Counted from the stretch's first letter, positions 1 to 7,427 are shown. The stretch: DNA of 17,190 nucleotides from an uncultured Cocleimonas sp. (GCA_938041705.1 CALISP010000280.1:1-17190), one strand, 5' to 3'. The notes: generated by a model not told the origin, from the sequence alone. Translations and numbers: made by a program.

Positions 1-416
1 GCATCACGGCCTGCGGCTTTTTCTTCTTCATATAGCTTTTGAGCTTTTTGTTTTTCTAAGACTTCACCAATCACTGGCTTGCCGTCGATCCACACGGTGA
101 ATTCTGACACCACACCTTTCTCTGGTGTTGGGAAGCTATAGATTGCTTCTAAGTCTTCTTGGTTTGGGTTGCTAAAGGTTTGATCAACTTCGGTAATCGC
201 ATAGCCATCTTCTATCGTTACATTTACATGATGCGATTTGATTGATAATGCAGGCTTGCTTGAATCGACAGGTGTCATTAAACCTGCTGCCATGACTGAC
301 GTGGTTGCGCCTAGTGCGATTATTCCCGCTGTTGCAATTGCCAGTACTATATTAAAAGCACTATTAGTTATTTTTCGTAATACTTTCTTAATTCTAGTTG
401 TAAAGAACGCTTTCAT
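1..416 (-). CDS. VIT-domain protein, marine sortase-target type (3' end outside window)
   Basis: Partial gene; 138 codons are visible and the C-terminal part runs off the left edge. The start is ATG at 416-414, preceded by AGGAG at 428-424 with 7 nt spacing. The protein opens with a basic stretch and a hydrophobic segment (about residues 20-43, ending near VMAAG), which I read as a signal peptide or anchor. A VIT (vault/inter-alpha-trypsin) domain follows. Its hallmarks are the Ala-Ile-Thr-Glu-Val-Asp-Gln-Thr-Phe stretch with the following SNPN, Ala-Ile-Tyr-Ser-Phe-Pro, and the Gly-Glu-Val-Leu-Glu-Lys to Glu-Lys-Ala-Ala-Gly-Arg motif close to the edge. In gammaproteobacteria such proteins usually continue into a von Willebrand A domain and a sortase-type C-terminal signal, with the sortase gene next to them. 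Those parts would lie outside the window and are not seen. Role: a surface or envelope protein, function unknown. Confidence 0.85.
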   Translation of the reverse strand, partial: MKAFFTTRIKKVLRKITNSAFNIVLAIATAGIIALGATTSVMAAGLMTPVDSSKPALSIKSHHVNVTIEDGYAITEVDQTFSNPNQEDLEAIYSFPTPEKGVVSEFTVWIDGKPVIGEVLEKQKAQKLYEEEKAAGRD

Positions 417-539
417 TATTATTCTCCTGAAATCCGTTAGATCGCAGCGATGTAAATGCTTGCGACAAACAAGAGATTAAATGAATACTACTTATGAGCA
501 ACTATTAGGAAAATAGTTTGATTAAAGAAGACTTATGGT

Positions 540-545
540 ATTATA
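540..545 (-). promoter_or_regulatory. Probable -10 box (TATAAT) for the VIT-domain gene
   Basis: A perfect TATAAT reads leftwards at 545-540, about 125 bp upstream of the VIT gene start. The hexamer 17 bp further upstream (568-563, TTTAAT) is a poor -35 box. The 18-bp repeated element at 572-589 lies just upstream of that position, where an activator could sit. This is a motif call only. Confidence 0.4.
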
Positions 546-571
546 TATTGATACTTTATCGGATTAAAAAT

Positions 572-589
572 GACACCCCCCTACTTTTA
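572..589. repeat. 18-bp exact intergenic repeat, copy 1
   Basis: The sequence GACACCCCCCTACTTTTA is identical to 11993-12010, including the run of six C. It lies between the 3' end of the GGDEF-EAL gene (stop at 624) and the start of the VIT-domain gene. Read leftwards it ends 26 nt before a TATAAT box, so a regulator-binding site is the simplest reading. I do not recognise the cognate protein. Confidence 0.7.
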
Positions 590-623
590 CGAAGTATTAC
601 TGTGGCAGAGATTTAGAAATTAT

Positions 624-2504
624 TTAAACAGATGCTGAGATATGCTTTAAGAAACCATTTGAGGTTAATGGCTTAGACCAAAGAAAGCCTTGTCCTTGAT
701 CACAACCTAGTTGTTTTAATACATCCCATTCTTGATTCGTCTCTACACCTTCAGCAACAATCTTTAAACCTAGAGCCCTAGCCATTCTGATGATGGCATC
801 AACAATCGCAAAGTTTTCTGATGACTTGTGAATATCTGTGATAAACGATCGATCTATTTTTAAAGTATCTACCTTAAATTTAGTGAGATACCCTAAATTA
901 GAATAACCAGTACCGAAATCATCTATAGAGAGTGTTACCCCTAGATCTTTGATTCGACTTAGCTCATCTATCATATCTTTATTATCTTGAAATAAGATAT
1001 GTTCAGTTAACTCCAACTCTAAATATTGAGCATCTAACTGAGAACTTTTTAATTCTCTATTGATGATATTTTCTAACCCACCACGAACAAATTGAGCTGC
1101 TGATATATTCACTGAGATGGATATATCTTCAAAACCATTTTCATGGAGTTCTTTACAAAGCACACAAGCTCGTGAAATTACCCATTCACCTAAATTACAG
1201 ATTAATTCGGTAGATTCAATCAATGGAATAAATTCTGCAGGAGAAATATTTTCAGGGTTATTTCTCACCCATCTAATTAGTGCTTCGGCACTTTCTATTT
1301 TTCCTGTGCCAATATTTATCTTTGGCTGTAAAAATAACTCCAAATCATTATTATAAAGGGCTAATTTTAATTCTTTTATGATTCTAAGCTTTCTAGATGA
1401 CTGAAAAGAAAGCTCTTCATCATAAAAAGAGCTTTTATTTTTACCTAATTCTTTTGCACGATACATTGCCAAATCAGCTTTTTTAAGAAGATATTCAAAG
1501 CTTTCAACTTGTTTACCATCGCAAGATGCAATTCCTAAGGATGCTGTAATTTCAATATTGTTATCAAATATTTTTGCAGGTTTAGAAACATTTCGAAGGA
1601 TACCGTGTGATAGATGCTTCATATCATAATTTTTAGGTCTAATCAGCATCAACAAAAACTCATCACCACTTAACCTACAAACAATATCATTACCTTGTAT
1701 CAAGCAAAGTAAACGACTTGCTATTTTTTTTAATACTTCATCTCCTGTTGAGTGGTTATAGTAATCGTTAATCGATTTGAAATTATCTATATCTAAAAAG
1801 AGAAAAGAGATCTGGTTTTTGTTCTGATTTATTTCATTAGTAAACAATTTGTATTTTTCTATACAATTGAATCTACTGGATAAACCAGTGAGTGGATCAA
1901 AATGTATTAGACGTTCTATCTCATTTCTGGACGTATTTACATTTAGTACCTCGGCCTTTAATTTTTTTAAGGCATATTTCATATCGCTGTTAAAACGCCA
2001 TGCGGTATACCCTGAAGCACTTAGGAAGATAAGCACTACGCACATCTCCCAGTAACCAAATTCTGAAACAATGGCATTATTATTATTTTTGATAGTATCT
2101 ACACTTACATAAACTAATAGACTGACAATAAAAAAGTAGACAATTAAGAAAGTTCTAGAACTTGCTATTAAGGCCGAAACCATTAAAAACACTGGATAAA
2201 TTAAAATTACCGAGGAAGAAAGAAGCCCTCCTTTAACCCAGAAAAAATAACTAATAACAAGTAAGTTTGACCATAGGTATAGTTGCTTTACTAATATTAT
2301 TTTATTCCTGTTAATGAGAGGAAGTAAGGCACACATCAATGCCCCATCTAATACTAAAAGATATATGGTTTCAACAGGATGTTTTAAAACGTAACTAAAA
2401 ATAATAGCTGCCAAAATGACAACTAGCGTGAAATATACGATTTGTTGGAGACGACGAATAACCATTGAGTTATTTTTATCTCTTATCGATTTAATATTAT
2501 TCAT
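624..2504 (-). CDS. Membrane-anchored GGDEF-EAL protein (cyclic di-GMP turnover)
   Basis: A 626-residue protein acting on cyclic di-GMP at the inner membrane. Residues about 20-170 hold five or six hydrophobic membrane segments that I cannot assign to a named sensor family. A short helical linker (about 172-200) follows, then a GGDEF domain with FDPLTGLSSR at 202-211, LDIDNFKSIND at 237-247, and Ser-Gly-Asp-Glu-Phe at 279-283 in place of GGDEF. The inhibitory RxxD site is absent: the aligned residues are QGND. The EAL domain looks catalytically complete: EAL at 407-409, the Asn of SVNIS, LTE at 499-501, DDFGTGYS at 528-535, KIDRSF at 549-554 and AEGVE at 584-588. Phosphodiesterase activity is therefore likely. 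Cyclase activity is possible, since SGDEF variants can be active. The start ATG at 2504 has only a weak ribosome site. It appears monocistronic. Confidence 0.93.
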   Translation of the reverse strand: MNNIKSIRDKNNSMVIRRLQQIVYFTLVVILAAIIFSYVLKHPVETIYLLVLDGALMCALLPLINRNKIILVKQLYLWSNLLVISYFFWVKGGLLSSSVILIYPVFLMVSALIASSRTFLIVYFFIVSLLVYVSVDTIKNNNNAIVSEFGYWEMCVVLIFLSASGYTAWRFNSDMKYALKKLKAEVLNVNTSRNEIERLIHFDPLTGLSSRFNCIEKYKLFTNEINQNKNQISFLFLDIDNFKSINDYYNHSTGDEVLKKIASRLLCLIQGNDIVCRLSGDEFLLMLIRPKNYDMKHLSHGILRNVSKPAKIFDNNIEITASLGIASCDGKQVESFEYLLKKADLAMYRAKELGKNKSSFYDEELSFQSSRKLRIIKELKLALYNNDLELFLQPKINIGTGKIESAEALIRWVRNNPENISPAEFIPLIESTELICNLGEWVISRACVLCKELHENGFEDISISVNISAAQFVRGGLENIINRELKSSQLDAQYLELELTEHILFQDNKDMIDELSRIKDLGVTLSIDDFGTGYSNLGYLTKFKVDTLKIDRSFITDIHKSSENFAIVDAIIRMARALGLKIVAEGVETNQEWDVLKQLGCDQGQGFLWSKPLTSNGFLKHISASV

Positions 2505-2856
2505 GAACTTTACTTATTTTTATTTTGTTTGCGTACAACTTTAATTAACTATAGTAGCCCACTTTCATAAAGCACGTGTATTTCTCCGATTAACGGACTC
2601 ATATTCATTATTTTTCATAGAGTTATCGATAATGGAAGTAATAAAGCAATACTAATGATGAGAGAATTGTTTTTAAATTTTAACTTTATTAATAAGAAGG
2701 TTATATTTGCGATAAATACTGAGGATATAAATTGTATCTATTTAAAAGTCCCCCCATCCCACCACTATTGTAAGGTATACGTTTGATGACTTAATTATTA
2801 CTTAGCCTTCATCAGGCATTTCATTGCAGAGCTTACTTGAACCCTATGGAGTATGA
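2505..2856. other. Intergenic region between GGDEF-EAL gene start and dctM 3' end
   Basis: This 352-bp AT-rich stretch has no convincing gene. It should contain the leftward promoter of the GGDEF-EAL gene; a TATAGT hexamer at 2553-2548 is a possible -10 box without a clear -35 partner. Other visible items are a 10-bp palindrome TTATCGATAA (2623-2632), a run of six C near 2751, and a short hairpin GCCT-TCATC-AGGC near 2804-2816 that lacks a T-run and is a poor terminator. I see no tRNA or riboswitch. Confidence 0.5.
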
Positions 2857-4215
2857 TTAACCGTAGGCAACCTTAGGAAGCCAAGTAACAATCAAAGGGA
2901 AGAAAAATATTATTGCAACTCCGATAAGTTGAATAATCATAAAAGGAATAATACCTTTATAAATTGTGATGGTATCAATACCTTTAGGAGCCACTCCTTT
3001 CATATAAAACAGCGCGAATCCCACAGGTGGTGTTATAAACGACGTTTGTAAACATACGGCAAAAAGTACAGCAAACCAGACTAAATCAATTCCCATATTC
3101 GCTAGAACTGGCGCTATCAATGGAAGAATAATCAGAGTAATTTCAATCCAATCTAATACAAAACCCAATAAAAAAGTGACCAATAATATAATTGCAACGA
3201 CCCCATAAGGACCAAAAGGTAAACTCATTAGTGCGGCTTCTATTAATTCATCACCACCAAAACCTCTTAATACCAATGAAAATGCCGTTGCACCAACAAA
3301 GAGAGCAAAAATATAAGACGTAGTTCTCATGGTGTTTTGCAATACATCTTGCAAGCCTGAAAATGATAGTCGTCGCCTGGCTAATGCGAGTAACATAGCT
3401 CCTAGAGCACCAACTCCTGAAGCTTCTGTGGGGGTAGCTATTCCCATAAAAATACTACCTAGCACGGCAATTATAAGACCCGCTGGAGGTATTGTGGATT
3501 TAAGTACGTTCAATACTAATTTAAAAGAAACAGGCTCAGCATCTTTAGGTGCAGGCGCGACTGATGGACGAAGCCAAGCATAAATCAGAATAAATAAGGC
3601 ATAGAGTAAACCAAGCATTAACCCAGGAAATACTGCACCCATGAATAGGTCACCCACGGATACACGAATTTGATCAGCCATGAGAACCAACATGATTGAA
3701 GGTGGAATCAATATACCTAATGTTCCTGTAGCGCAGACAACTCCACAGGCTAAGGCAGAATCATATTGATGCTTTAACATTAGCGGCACACCAAGCACAG
3801 CTAGCAATACGACTGCTGCACCAATAATGCCGGTAGAAGCAGCCAATAAAACACCAATAAGCACTACCGTAATTGCTAAACCACCACGTACCCGGCCAAA
3901 TAGCTTGGTCAAGTCTGTCATTAAATCTTCAGCGATGCCGGATTTATCCATCATGATTCCCATGAACACGAACATGGGCAATGCCACCAGAACCCAGTTA
4001 TTCATCACCGCATAAATACGTGCAACAACGATTGAACTGTAGCCCCAATCAACACCAAAAAATGTATCAAGATAAGTGTCGGAAAAAACCGAAATCGCAG
4101 TGAAAGCAACAGCTAAGCCACCCATTAACCAAGCCACTGGATAACCTGTAAAAATTAAAACAATAAAAGATATAAATAGCGCAATAGCCATGTATTGAAC
4201 AGGATCACTAATCAT
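2857..4215 (-). CDS. dctM: TRAP transporter large permease subunit (DctM family)
   Basis: A 452-residue, highly hydrophobic inner-membrane protein with about 11-12 membrane segments. It forms the transport channel of a TRAP system, which is driven by the ion gradient rather than ATP. Family marks are GYPVAWLMGG near the N-terminus, MMDKSGIAEDL (about residue 88), IIPPSIMLVLMADQ followed by VSVGDLFMGAVFPG, TPTEASGVGA (about residue 265), and ITPPVGFALFYMKGVAP near the C-terminus. The length is usual for DctM (about 430-460). Its ATG overlaps the dctQ stop codon as ATGA (4215-4212), so the two are translationally coupled. The sequence resembles the carboxylate/mannitol-chloroaromatic branch of TRAP large subunits, but the substrate is set by the binding protein and cannot be read here. 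Confidence 0.96.
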   Translation of the reverse strand: MISDPVQYMAIALFISFIVLIFTGYPVAWLMGGLAVAFTAISVFSDTYLDTFFGVDWGYSSIVVARIYAVMNNWVLVALPMFVFMGIMMDKSGIAEDLMTDLTKLFGRVRGGLAITVVLIGVLLAASTGIIGAAVVLLAVLGVPLMLKHQYDSALACGVVCATGTLGILIPPSIMLVLMADQIRVSVGDLFMGAVFPGLMLGLLYALFILIYAWLRPSVAPAPKDAEPVSFKLVLNVLKSTIPPAGLIIAVLGSIFMGIATPTEASGVGALGAMLLALARRRLSFSGLQDVLQNTMRTTSYIFALFVGATAFSLVLRGFGGDELIEAALMSLPFGPYGVVAIILLVTFLLGFVLDWIEITLIILPLIAPVLANMGIDLVWFAVLFAVCLQTSFITPPVGFALFYMKGVAPKGIDTITIYKGIIPFMIIQLIGVAIIFFFPLIVTWLPKVAYG

Positions 4216-4835
4216 TTTTGTGCTCCTTCTTCAATAAACTCTGGTGAAGCTGGACCTTTTTTGATGCTTTCTATGACTCTTAATAGTCGGGCAAAGCCGA
4301 CTGAAAATAATAAAATAAAACTAAATAAGAGACAGCCTTTGATAAGCCAGCGGTAAGATAAGCCATTAGCTGATGTAGAGGTCTCACTTGTCGTCCAAGA
4401 GAGCTCTACAAATGAGAGTGAAAAATAGATAATAAAACATACGAAAGGAAGAAACAGTAGCAATAAGCCAAATAATTCAAGCCACATTTGCGCTCGAAAC
4501 CCTAGTCTTTCTTGAATTACATCGACTCTAACGTGATCATCTGAAATAAATGTATAAGATAAGCCTACGAGCCAAGCTGCAGCATAAAGATACCATTGCA
4601 ATTCCTCTAACTCGATCATGCCTTGGCTGAAAGCATAGCGTAAGATTACATTACCTATGATTACAAATAAAAGAACTAACCACAACCAGCTAAATAGCCT
4701 CCCGATCATATTCACGACTTGATCTATCTTTCGAGAAATTGGGTTATCTTGTAATGCGGGTTTATCATGGTGAAGCAATTCACTCACATTTTTAATAACA
4801 TCAATATTGCTATCCAATTCAGCTTGTTTCGCCAC
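4212..4835 (-). CDS. dctQ: TRAP transporter small permease subunit (DctQ family)
   Basis: The small membrane subunit that pairs with DctM. It has four hydrophobic segments after a soluble N-terminus of roughly 40 residues; typical DctQ features are GNVILRYAF, the tryptophan-rich EELQWYLYAAAWLVGLSYTF stretch and the HVRVDV turn. I start it at GTG 4835-4833 (207 residues), which lies 10 nt after AGGAG (4850-4846). TTG at 4841 is the alternative, at 4 nt. The reading frame stays open up to a GTG at 4898, but that codon lies inside the stem of a terminator hairpin (4875-4906), so the long version is unlikely. The 3' end overlaps dctM by 4 nt. The hairpin upstream suggests lower expression than dctP. 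Confidence 0.9.
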   Translation of the reverse strand: MAKQAELDSNIDVIKNVSELLHHDKPALQDNPISRKIDQVVNMIGRLFSWLWLVLLFVIIGNVILRYAFSQGMIELEELQWYLYAAAWLVGLSYTFISDDHVRVDVIQERLGFRAQMWLELFGLLLLFLPFVCFIIYFSLSFVELSWTTSETSTSANGLSYRWLIKGCLLFSFILLFSVGFARLLRVIESIKKGPASPEFIEEGAQK

Positions 4836-4845
4836 AATCAATCTT

Positions 4846-4850
4846 CTCCT
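4846..4850 (-). promoter_or_regulatory. Ribosome binding site deciding the dctQ start
   Basis: AGGAG on the minus strand is the only strong Shine-Dalgarno sequence between the terminator hairpin and the DctQ membrane domain. It selects GTG 4835 or TTG 4841 as the start instead of GTG 4898. Confidence 0.6.
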
Positions 4851-4866
4851 AAAACAAGTTAGTTTT

Positions 4867-4906
4867 ATAAAAAAATTGCTCTGTGATCTATTGATCACAG
4901 AGCAAT
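4867..4906 (-). terminator. Intrinsic terminator between dctP and dctQ
   Basis: Read leftwards, 4906-4875 forms a perfect 14-bp stem (ATTGCTCTGTGATC and its complement) with a 4-nt loop at 4889-4892. A T-rich tract of about 8 T residues, broken once by A, follows directly. It lies about 40 nt past the dctP stop codon (4949) and before the dctQ ribosome site. A terminator after the binding-protein gene is an expected way of making more binding protein than permease, with read-through supplying dctQM. Confidence 0.85.
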
Positions 4907-4948
4907 AATCTTACCCCTACAGTAATCTACAATAAGTCTAGCTGATTT

Positions 4949-6028
4949 TTAATCATAGTCTCGTGGTAGATATCCCATTTCTTTCCAAATTTGGTAATCA
5001 GCGTGGAATGCTTGCTGTGATGCCCAAATTTTAGCGAAGTCTGCATCTTTAGCTGCTTCTTCTTTCATTATAATGCCTGTTACTCGCTTGAGTTCATCAA
5101 TAACGTCATTAGGAAGTTTAGCTGCGGTTACACCTTTAGAAGGGAAACTTTTAATTTGCTTACCTTGTAAGGCTTCACCCGTAGTGATTGCGCGCATTGT
5201 TGCTGCAGTACAAGCCATTTCGAAAAGTGCTTGGTCCGACTTAGCCATTGCATTCCACTTATCTAAGTTAATTAATAGATGTGTAGATGTAGAAGGCTGA
5301 TGCCATCCTGGAAAGAGGTTAAATTTAGCAATTTTATGGAAGCCTAAAATCTCATCAATCGCAGGCATTGAATACTCAGTCGCATCTAAAGTGCCTTTCT
5401 CTAACGCTGCAAAGATTTCACCACCCGCCATTAACGTTGCAGAAGCTCCGATGCGGTTTAGAACCATTCCACCAAGACCTGAGAAACGGATCTTTAAGCC
5501 TTTCATATCATCCAATGATTTAATAGGCTTTCTGTACCAACCCGCAGTCTCTGGACCAATGGTGCTACACAAAAGTGGATGAATATTTTGCTTATGGTAA
5601 AGCTCAGCAGCTAAACCTGCTCCCTCTCCTTCAAACCACCAAGATGCATATTCCCAAGGCTCCATTCCGAATGGAACAGCAGAGAATAATACGGCTGATG
5701 GGATACGACCTTGGTCATAAGCTAAGTAATTATAAGCGGCAGGTAAATCACCTTTACTAATTGAAGGTGATATTTCTAATGGAGGTACAATTTTACCTGG
5801 CTCGTAGATTTTAAGATTAATACGGCCGTTAGTGACTTCCTTAAGTGTTTTAGATACACGAGCAATCGGGTCACCTAGTGCTGGCCAACCAGTATTAAAG
5901 GTTGCTTGTACTTTCCAACGAATTTTATCTTCTGCATTCGCAGTAGAATGTACAACAGTACTAAGGCATACCGCAGTAACAACTGCTATTGCAGGTGCTT
6001 TGCTAAACATCTTTGTTAATAATTTCAT
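4949..6028 (-). CDS. dctP: TRAP transporter periplasmic solute-binding protein (DctP family)
   Basis: A 359-residue periplasmic binding protein that captures the substrate and delivers it to DctQM. A Sec signal peptide covers residues 1-32 (basic KLLTK, hydrophobic core, cleavage probably after ANA before EDKIRW). The mature protein has the DctP fold: KIRFSGLGG (179-187) holds the conserved carboxylate-binding Arg181, and LDATEYSMPAIDEILGFHKIAKF followed by PGWHQPS (about 215-246) resembles the TakP/2-oxoacid branch more than the C4-dicarboxylate DctP proteins. The ligand is therefore probably a small monocarboxylate; its identity cannot be read from sequence. ATG 6028 is preceded by AAGGAG (6039-6034). 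It is first in the operon and divergent from the IclR gene, with an operator-like palindrome in between. Confidence 0.94.
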   Translation of the reverse strand: MKLLTKMFSKAPAIAVVTAVCLSTVVHSTANAEDKIRWKVQATFNTGWPALGDPIARVSKTLKEVTNGRINLKIYEPGKIVPPLEISPSISKGDLPAAYNYLAYDQGRIPSAVLFSAVPFGMEPWEYASWWFEGEGAGLAAELYHKQNIHPLLCSTIGPETAGWYRKPIKSLDDMKGLKIRFSGLGGMVLNRIGASATLMAGGEIFAALEKGTLDATEYSMPAIDEILGFHKIAKFNLFPGWHQPSTSTHLLINLDKWNAMAKSDQALFEMACTAATMRAITTGEALQGKQIKSFPSKGVTAAKLPNDVIDELKRVTGIIMKEEAAKDADFAKIWASQQAFHADYQIWKEMGYLPRDYD

Positions 6029-6411
6029 TTGTTCTCCTTAACTCAGTTCATGATTAGTAATCGAAGCGCAACAAAAAAACAAAATTTGCAGCTCCTAGGT
6101 TTGGGCTTTTAAACCCTCTGATTCTTATAGAAATCTATTTTTGTATTATTTAGTCTAGGTCAGATAATTTATAAATTCAACTAAATGATACTATTTTTAT
6201 CATTTAGTTGAATTCGATATTAGACTAAGGTAGTTTAGTTTGATAAAGAATGAACATTAAATAAGAACTGTATTGATATTTAGAACTATATAAGGCGTTT
6301 TAACTTTAGACTTCACAATAACTCAGCTAGAATCGCCTCACACCGAAAGTAGCCAGCAAAATATGTTTTTTCATTACTACTTGTTAAAAGCAATAGGAAA
6401 CTTATTCAAAC
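6029..6411. other. Divergent promoter region between dctP and the IclR gene
   Basis: This 383-bp AT-rich region must hold promoters in both directions. Visible elements are the 17-bp perfect inverted repeat at 6174-6214, an outer 8-bp inverted repeat TTAGTCTA (6150-6157) / TAGACTAA (6221-6228), and a near-palindromic GGG-N8-CCC at 6103-6116. A TATATA hexamer at 6287-6292 could be a -10 box for the IclR gene, but no good -35 box accompanies it. No gene is seen. Confidence 0.55.
6174..6214. promoter_or_regulatory. 17-bp perfect inverted repeat containing putative IclR operator A
   Basis: The left arm AATTCAACTAAATGATA (6174-6190) and right arm (6198-6214) are exact reverse complements around a 7-bp spacer. 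Inside it lies AAATGA-N11-TCATTT (6183-6205), which recurs as AAATGA-N11-TCATTA at 7350-7372. It lies about 146 bp upstream of dctP and 198 bp upstream of the IclR gene. No T-run follows in either direction within the arms' flanks, so an operator is more likely than a terminator. Confidence 0.6.
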
Positions 6412-7173
6412 GTGACTAACCAAAAATCTACTCGTAACTCACCTCGTCGAATTCTTGAGATTATCGAGGCAATTTGTCAAAACCCTCAATCGGCAAATGC
6501 CTCTCATCTATCCAAAGCACTAGATATTCCTGCTCCAACGATATATCGATGGCTAGATACGTTATGTGAAGAAGGCTTCATAGCTGCTCATACTTCTGGC
6601 TATTATGTGCCTGGAGAACGATTTAGAAATATGATGCTCACAAGCTTGCAGTACGAACCAAAAGTCACAGAAAGACGCTCAATATTGCGATCACTTTCTG
6701 AAAAACTTAATGAGACTGTCAGTCTTTCCATCCCACACGGAACCAAGCTAATTTACTTTGATCGCATGGAGTCACATTGGCCATTTCAAGTAAATCTAAA
6801 AGTAGGAGCACCACTGCCATTGCATTGCTGTGCCTCAGGAAAACTATATCTTTCAACCTTAGAGCCCGAAGTTGCTTTAAATGTTTATGAAAAAATAGCA
6901 AAAGTAAAACCTGCTAGAAATACTATTATTAATTCGAACGAGTTCATCAAAGAACTCGCAAAAATACGAAAAACAGGTTATTCAATTGATAATGAAGAAT
7001 GGTTCGATGACATGGTTGGTGCTGCCGTTCCGATCTTTGATGATAATGGTACGATGATAGCCAGCTTGTCTACACACGCATTAGCGACAAGAAAAACGAT
7101 TGAAAATCTTCAAGATGAAATCCCCTTGATGACAAATGCTGTTAAAGAATTAAAGTCTTGCCTTATATCCTAA
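6412..7173 (+). CDS. IclR-family transcriptional regulator
   Basis: A 253-residue DNA-binding regulator. The N-terminal winged helix-turn-helix spans about residues 10-70, with NASHLSKALDIP followed by the recognition helix APTIYRWLDTLCEEGFI (41-57). The C-terminal IclR ligand-binding domain (about 85-250) shows LNETVSLSIPHGTKLIYFDR, the GAPLPLHCCASGKLYLS stretch typical of the family, and the DNEEWFDDMVGAAVPIFDDNG segment. The start is GTG: an in-frame TAG at 6394-6396 rules out anything earlier, and AGGAAA lies about 11 nt upstream. It is divergent from the TRAP genes and upstream, on the same strand, of the three dehydrogenase genes. A local regulator of uptake and degradation, sensing the substrate or an intermediate, is the natural inference. 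The effector is unknown. Confidence 0.94.
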   Translation: MTNQKSTRNSPRRILEIIEAICQNPQSANASHLSKALDIPAPTIYRWLDTLCEEGFIAAHTSGYYVPGERFRNMMLTSLQYEPKVTERRSILRSLSEKLNETVSLSIPHGTKLIYFDRMESHWPFQVNLKVGAPLPLHCCASGKLYLSTLEPEVALNVYEKIAKVKPARNTIINSNEFIKELAKIRKTGYSIDNEEWFDDMVGAAVPIFDDNGTMIASLSTHALATRKTIENLQDEIPLMTNAVKELKSCLIS

Positions 7174-7180
7174 TAATTTC

Positions 7181-7220
7181 TGAATAGATGCCTAAATAGT
7201 TTCTAAGACTCTCCTATTCA
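7181..7220 (+). terminator. Weak hairpin after the IclR gene
   Basis: TGAATAG (7181-7187) pairs with CTATTCA (7214-7220) over a long 26-nt loop, followed by an AT-rich stretch with a T-run further on (about 7231-7238). It may help end IclR transcription, but the structure is weak. Confidence 0.2.
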
Positions 7221-7297
7221 TTTACTTCAATTATTTTTTACAAAAAGTCATAAATACTACTTTTAGCTTTCATTAATATTGATAGTCACGTAACTTA

Positions 7298-7314
7298 ATT
7301 ATCTAATTGATAAT
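7298..7314. promoter_or_regulatory. Short palindrome upstream of the enzyme operon
   Basis: ATTATC-TAATT-GATAAT is a 6-bp perfect inverted repeat with a 5-bp spacer, 113 bp upstream of the first enzyme gene. In such AT-rich DNA it could be a chance match, or a second protein site or part of the promoter. Confidence 0.25.
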
Positions 7315-7349
7315 AATTCTCTCAATTAACGCTTGATAATAAATCTATT

Positions 7350-7372
7350 AAATGAAAGAATATTTCTCATTA
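7350..7372. promoter_or_regulatory. Putative IclR operator B upstream of the enzyme operon
   Basis: AAATGA-N11-TCATTA has the same half-sites and the same 11-bp spacing as the core of the inverted repeat at 6183-6205. In both copies the core is flanked by T on the left and A on the right. It ends 55 bp before the start of the semialdehyde dehydrogenase gene, a suitable place to block or assist transcription. Confidence 0.5.
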
Positions 7373-7417
7373 AGCATGGAATCCCTTTTGGGCTTATCAA
7401 AATATTTATATGTTTTT

Positions 7418-7422
7418 GGAGA
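7418..7422 (+). promoter_or_regulatory. Ribosome binding site deciding the start of the semialdehyde dehydrogenase
   Basis: GGAGA lies 5 nt before ATG 7428. An earlier in-frame ATG at 7410 would place this site inside the coding sequence and has no ribosome site of its own. Confidence 0.7.
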
Positions 7423-7427
7423 ATGTC

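Noticed and set aside
238..480. Small plus-strand open frame of 80 codons
   Set aside because: It lies antisense to the VIT gene start, whose minus-strand reading has a strong ribosome site, signal segment and domain match.
2741..2765. Third copy of the C-rich repeat (TAAAAGT next to CCCCCC)
   Set aside because: Aligned in either orientation it does not match the 18-bp element; only the C-run and a short AAAAGT are shared, in a different arrangement.
4836..4898. Longer DctQ starting at GTG 4898
   Set aside because: The codon is inside the terminator stem and the encoded extension is unlike DctQ N-termini; a good ribosome site lies downstream.
6183..6205. A KdgR-type operator implying sugar-acid metabolism
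   Set aside because: The half-sites look alike, but the spacing between them (11) is not that of KdgR boxes, and the genes do not encode pectin or ketodeoxygluconate enzymes.
6719..6901. Minus-strand 60-codon open frame inside the IclR gene
   Set aside because: Antisense to a well-supported gene, with no ribosome site or recognisable product.
7410..7412. Earlier ATG for the semialdehyde dehydrogenase
   Set aside because: The Shine-Dalgarno sequence GGAGA (7418-7422) lies after it and serves ATG 7428, which also gives the usual family N-terminus.
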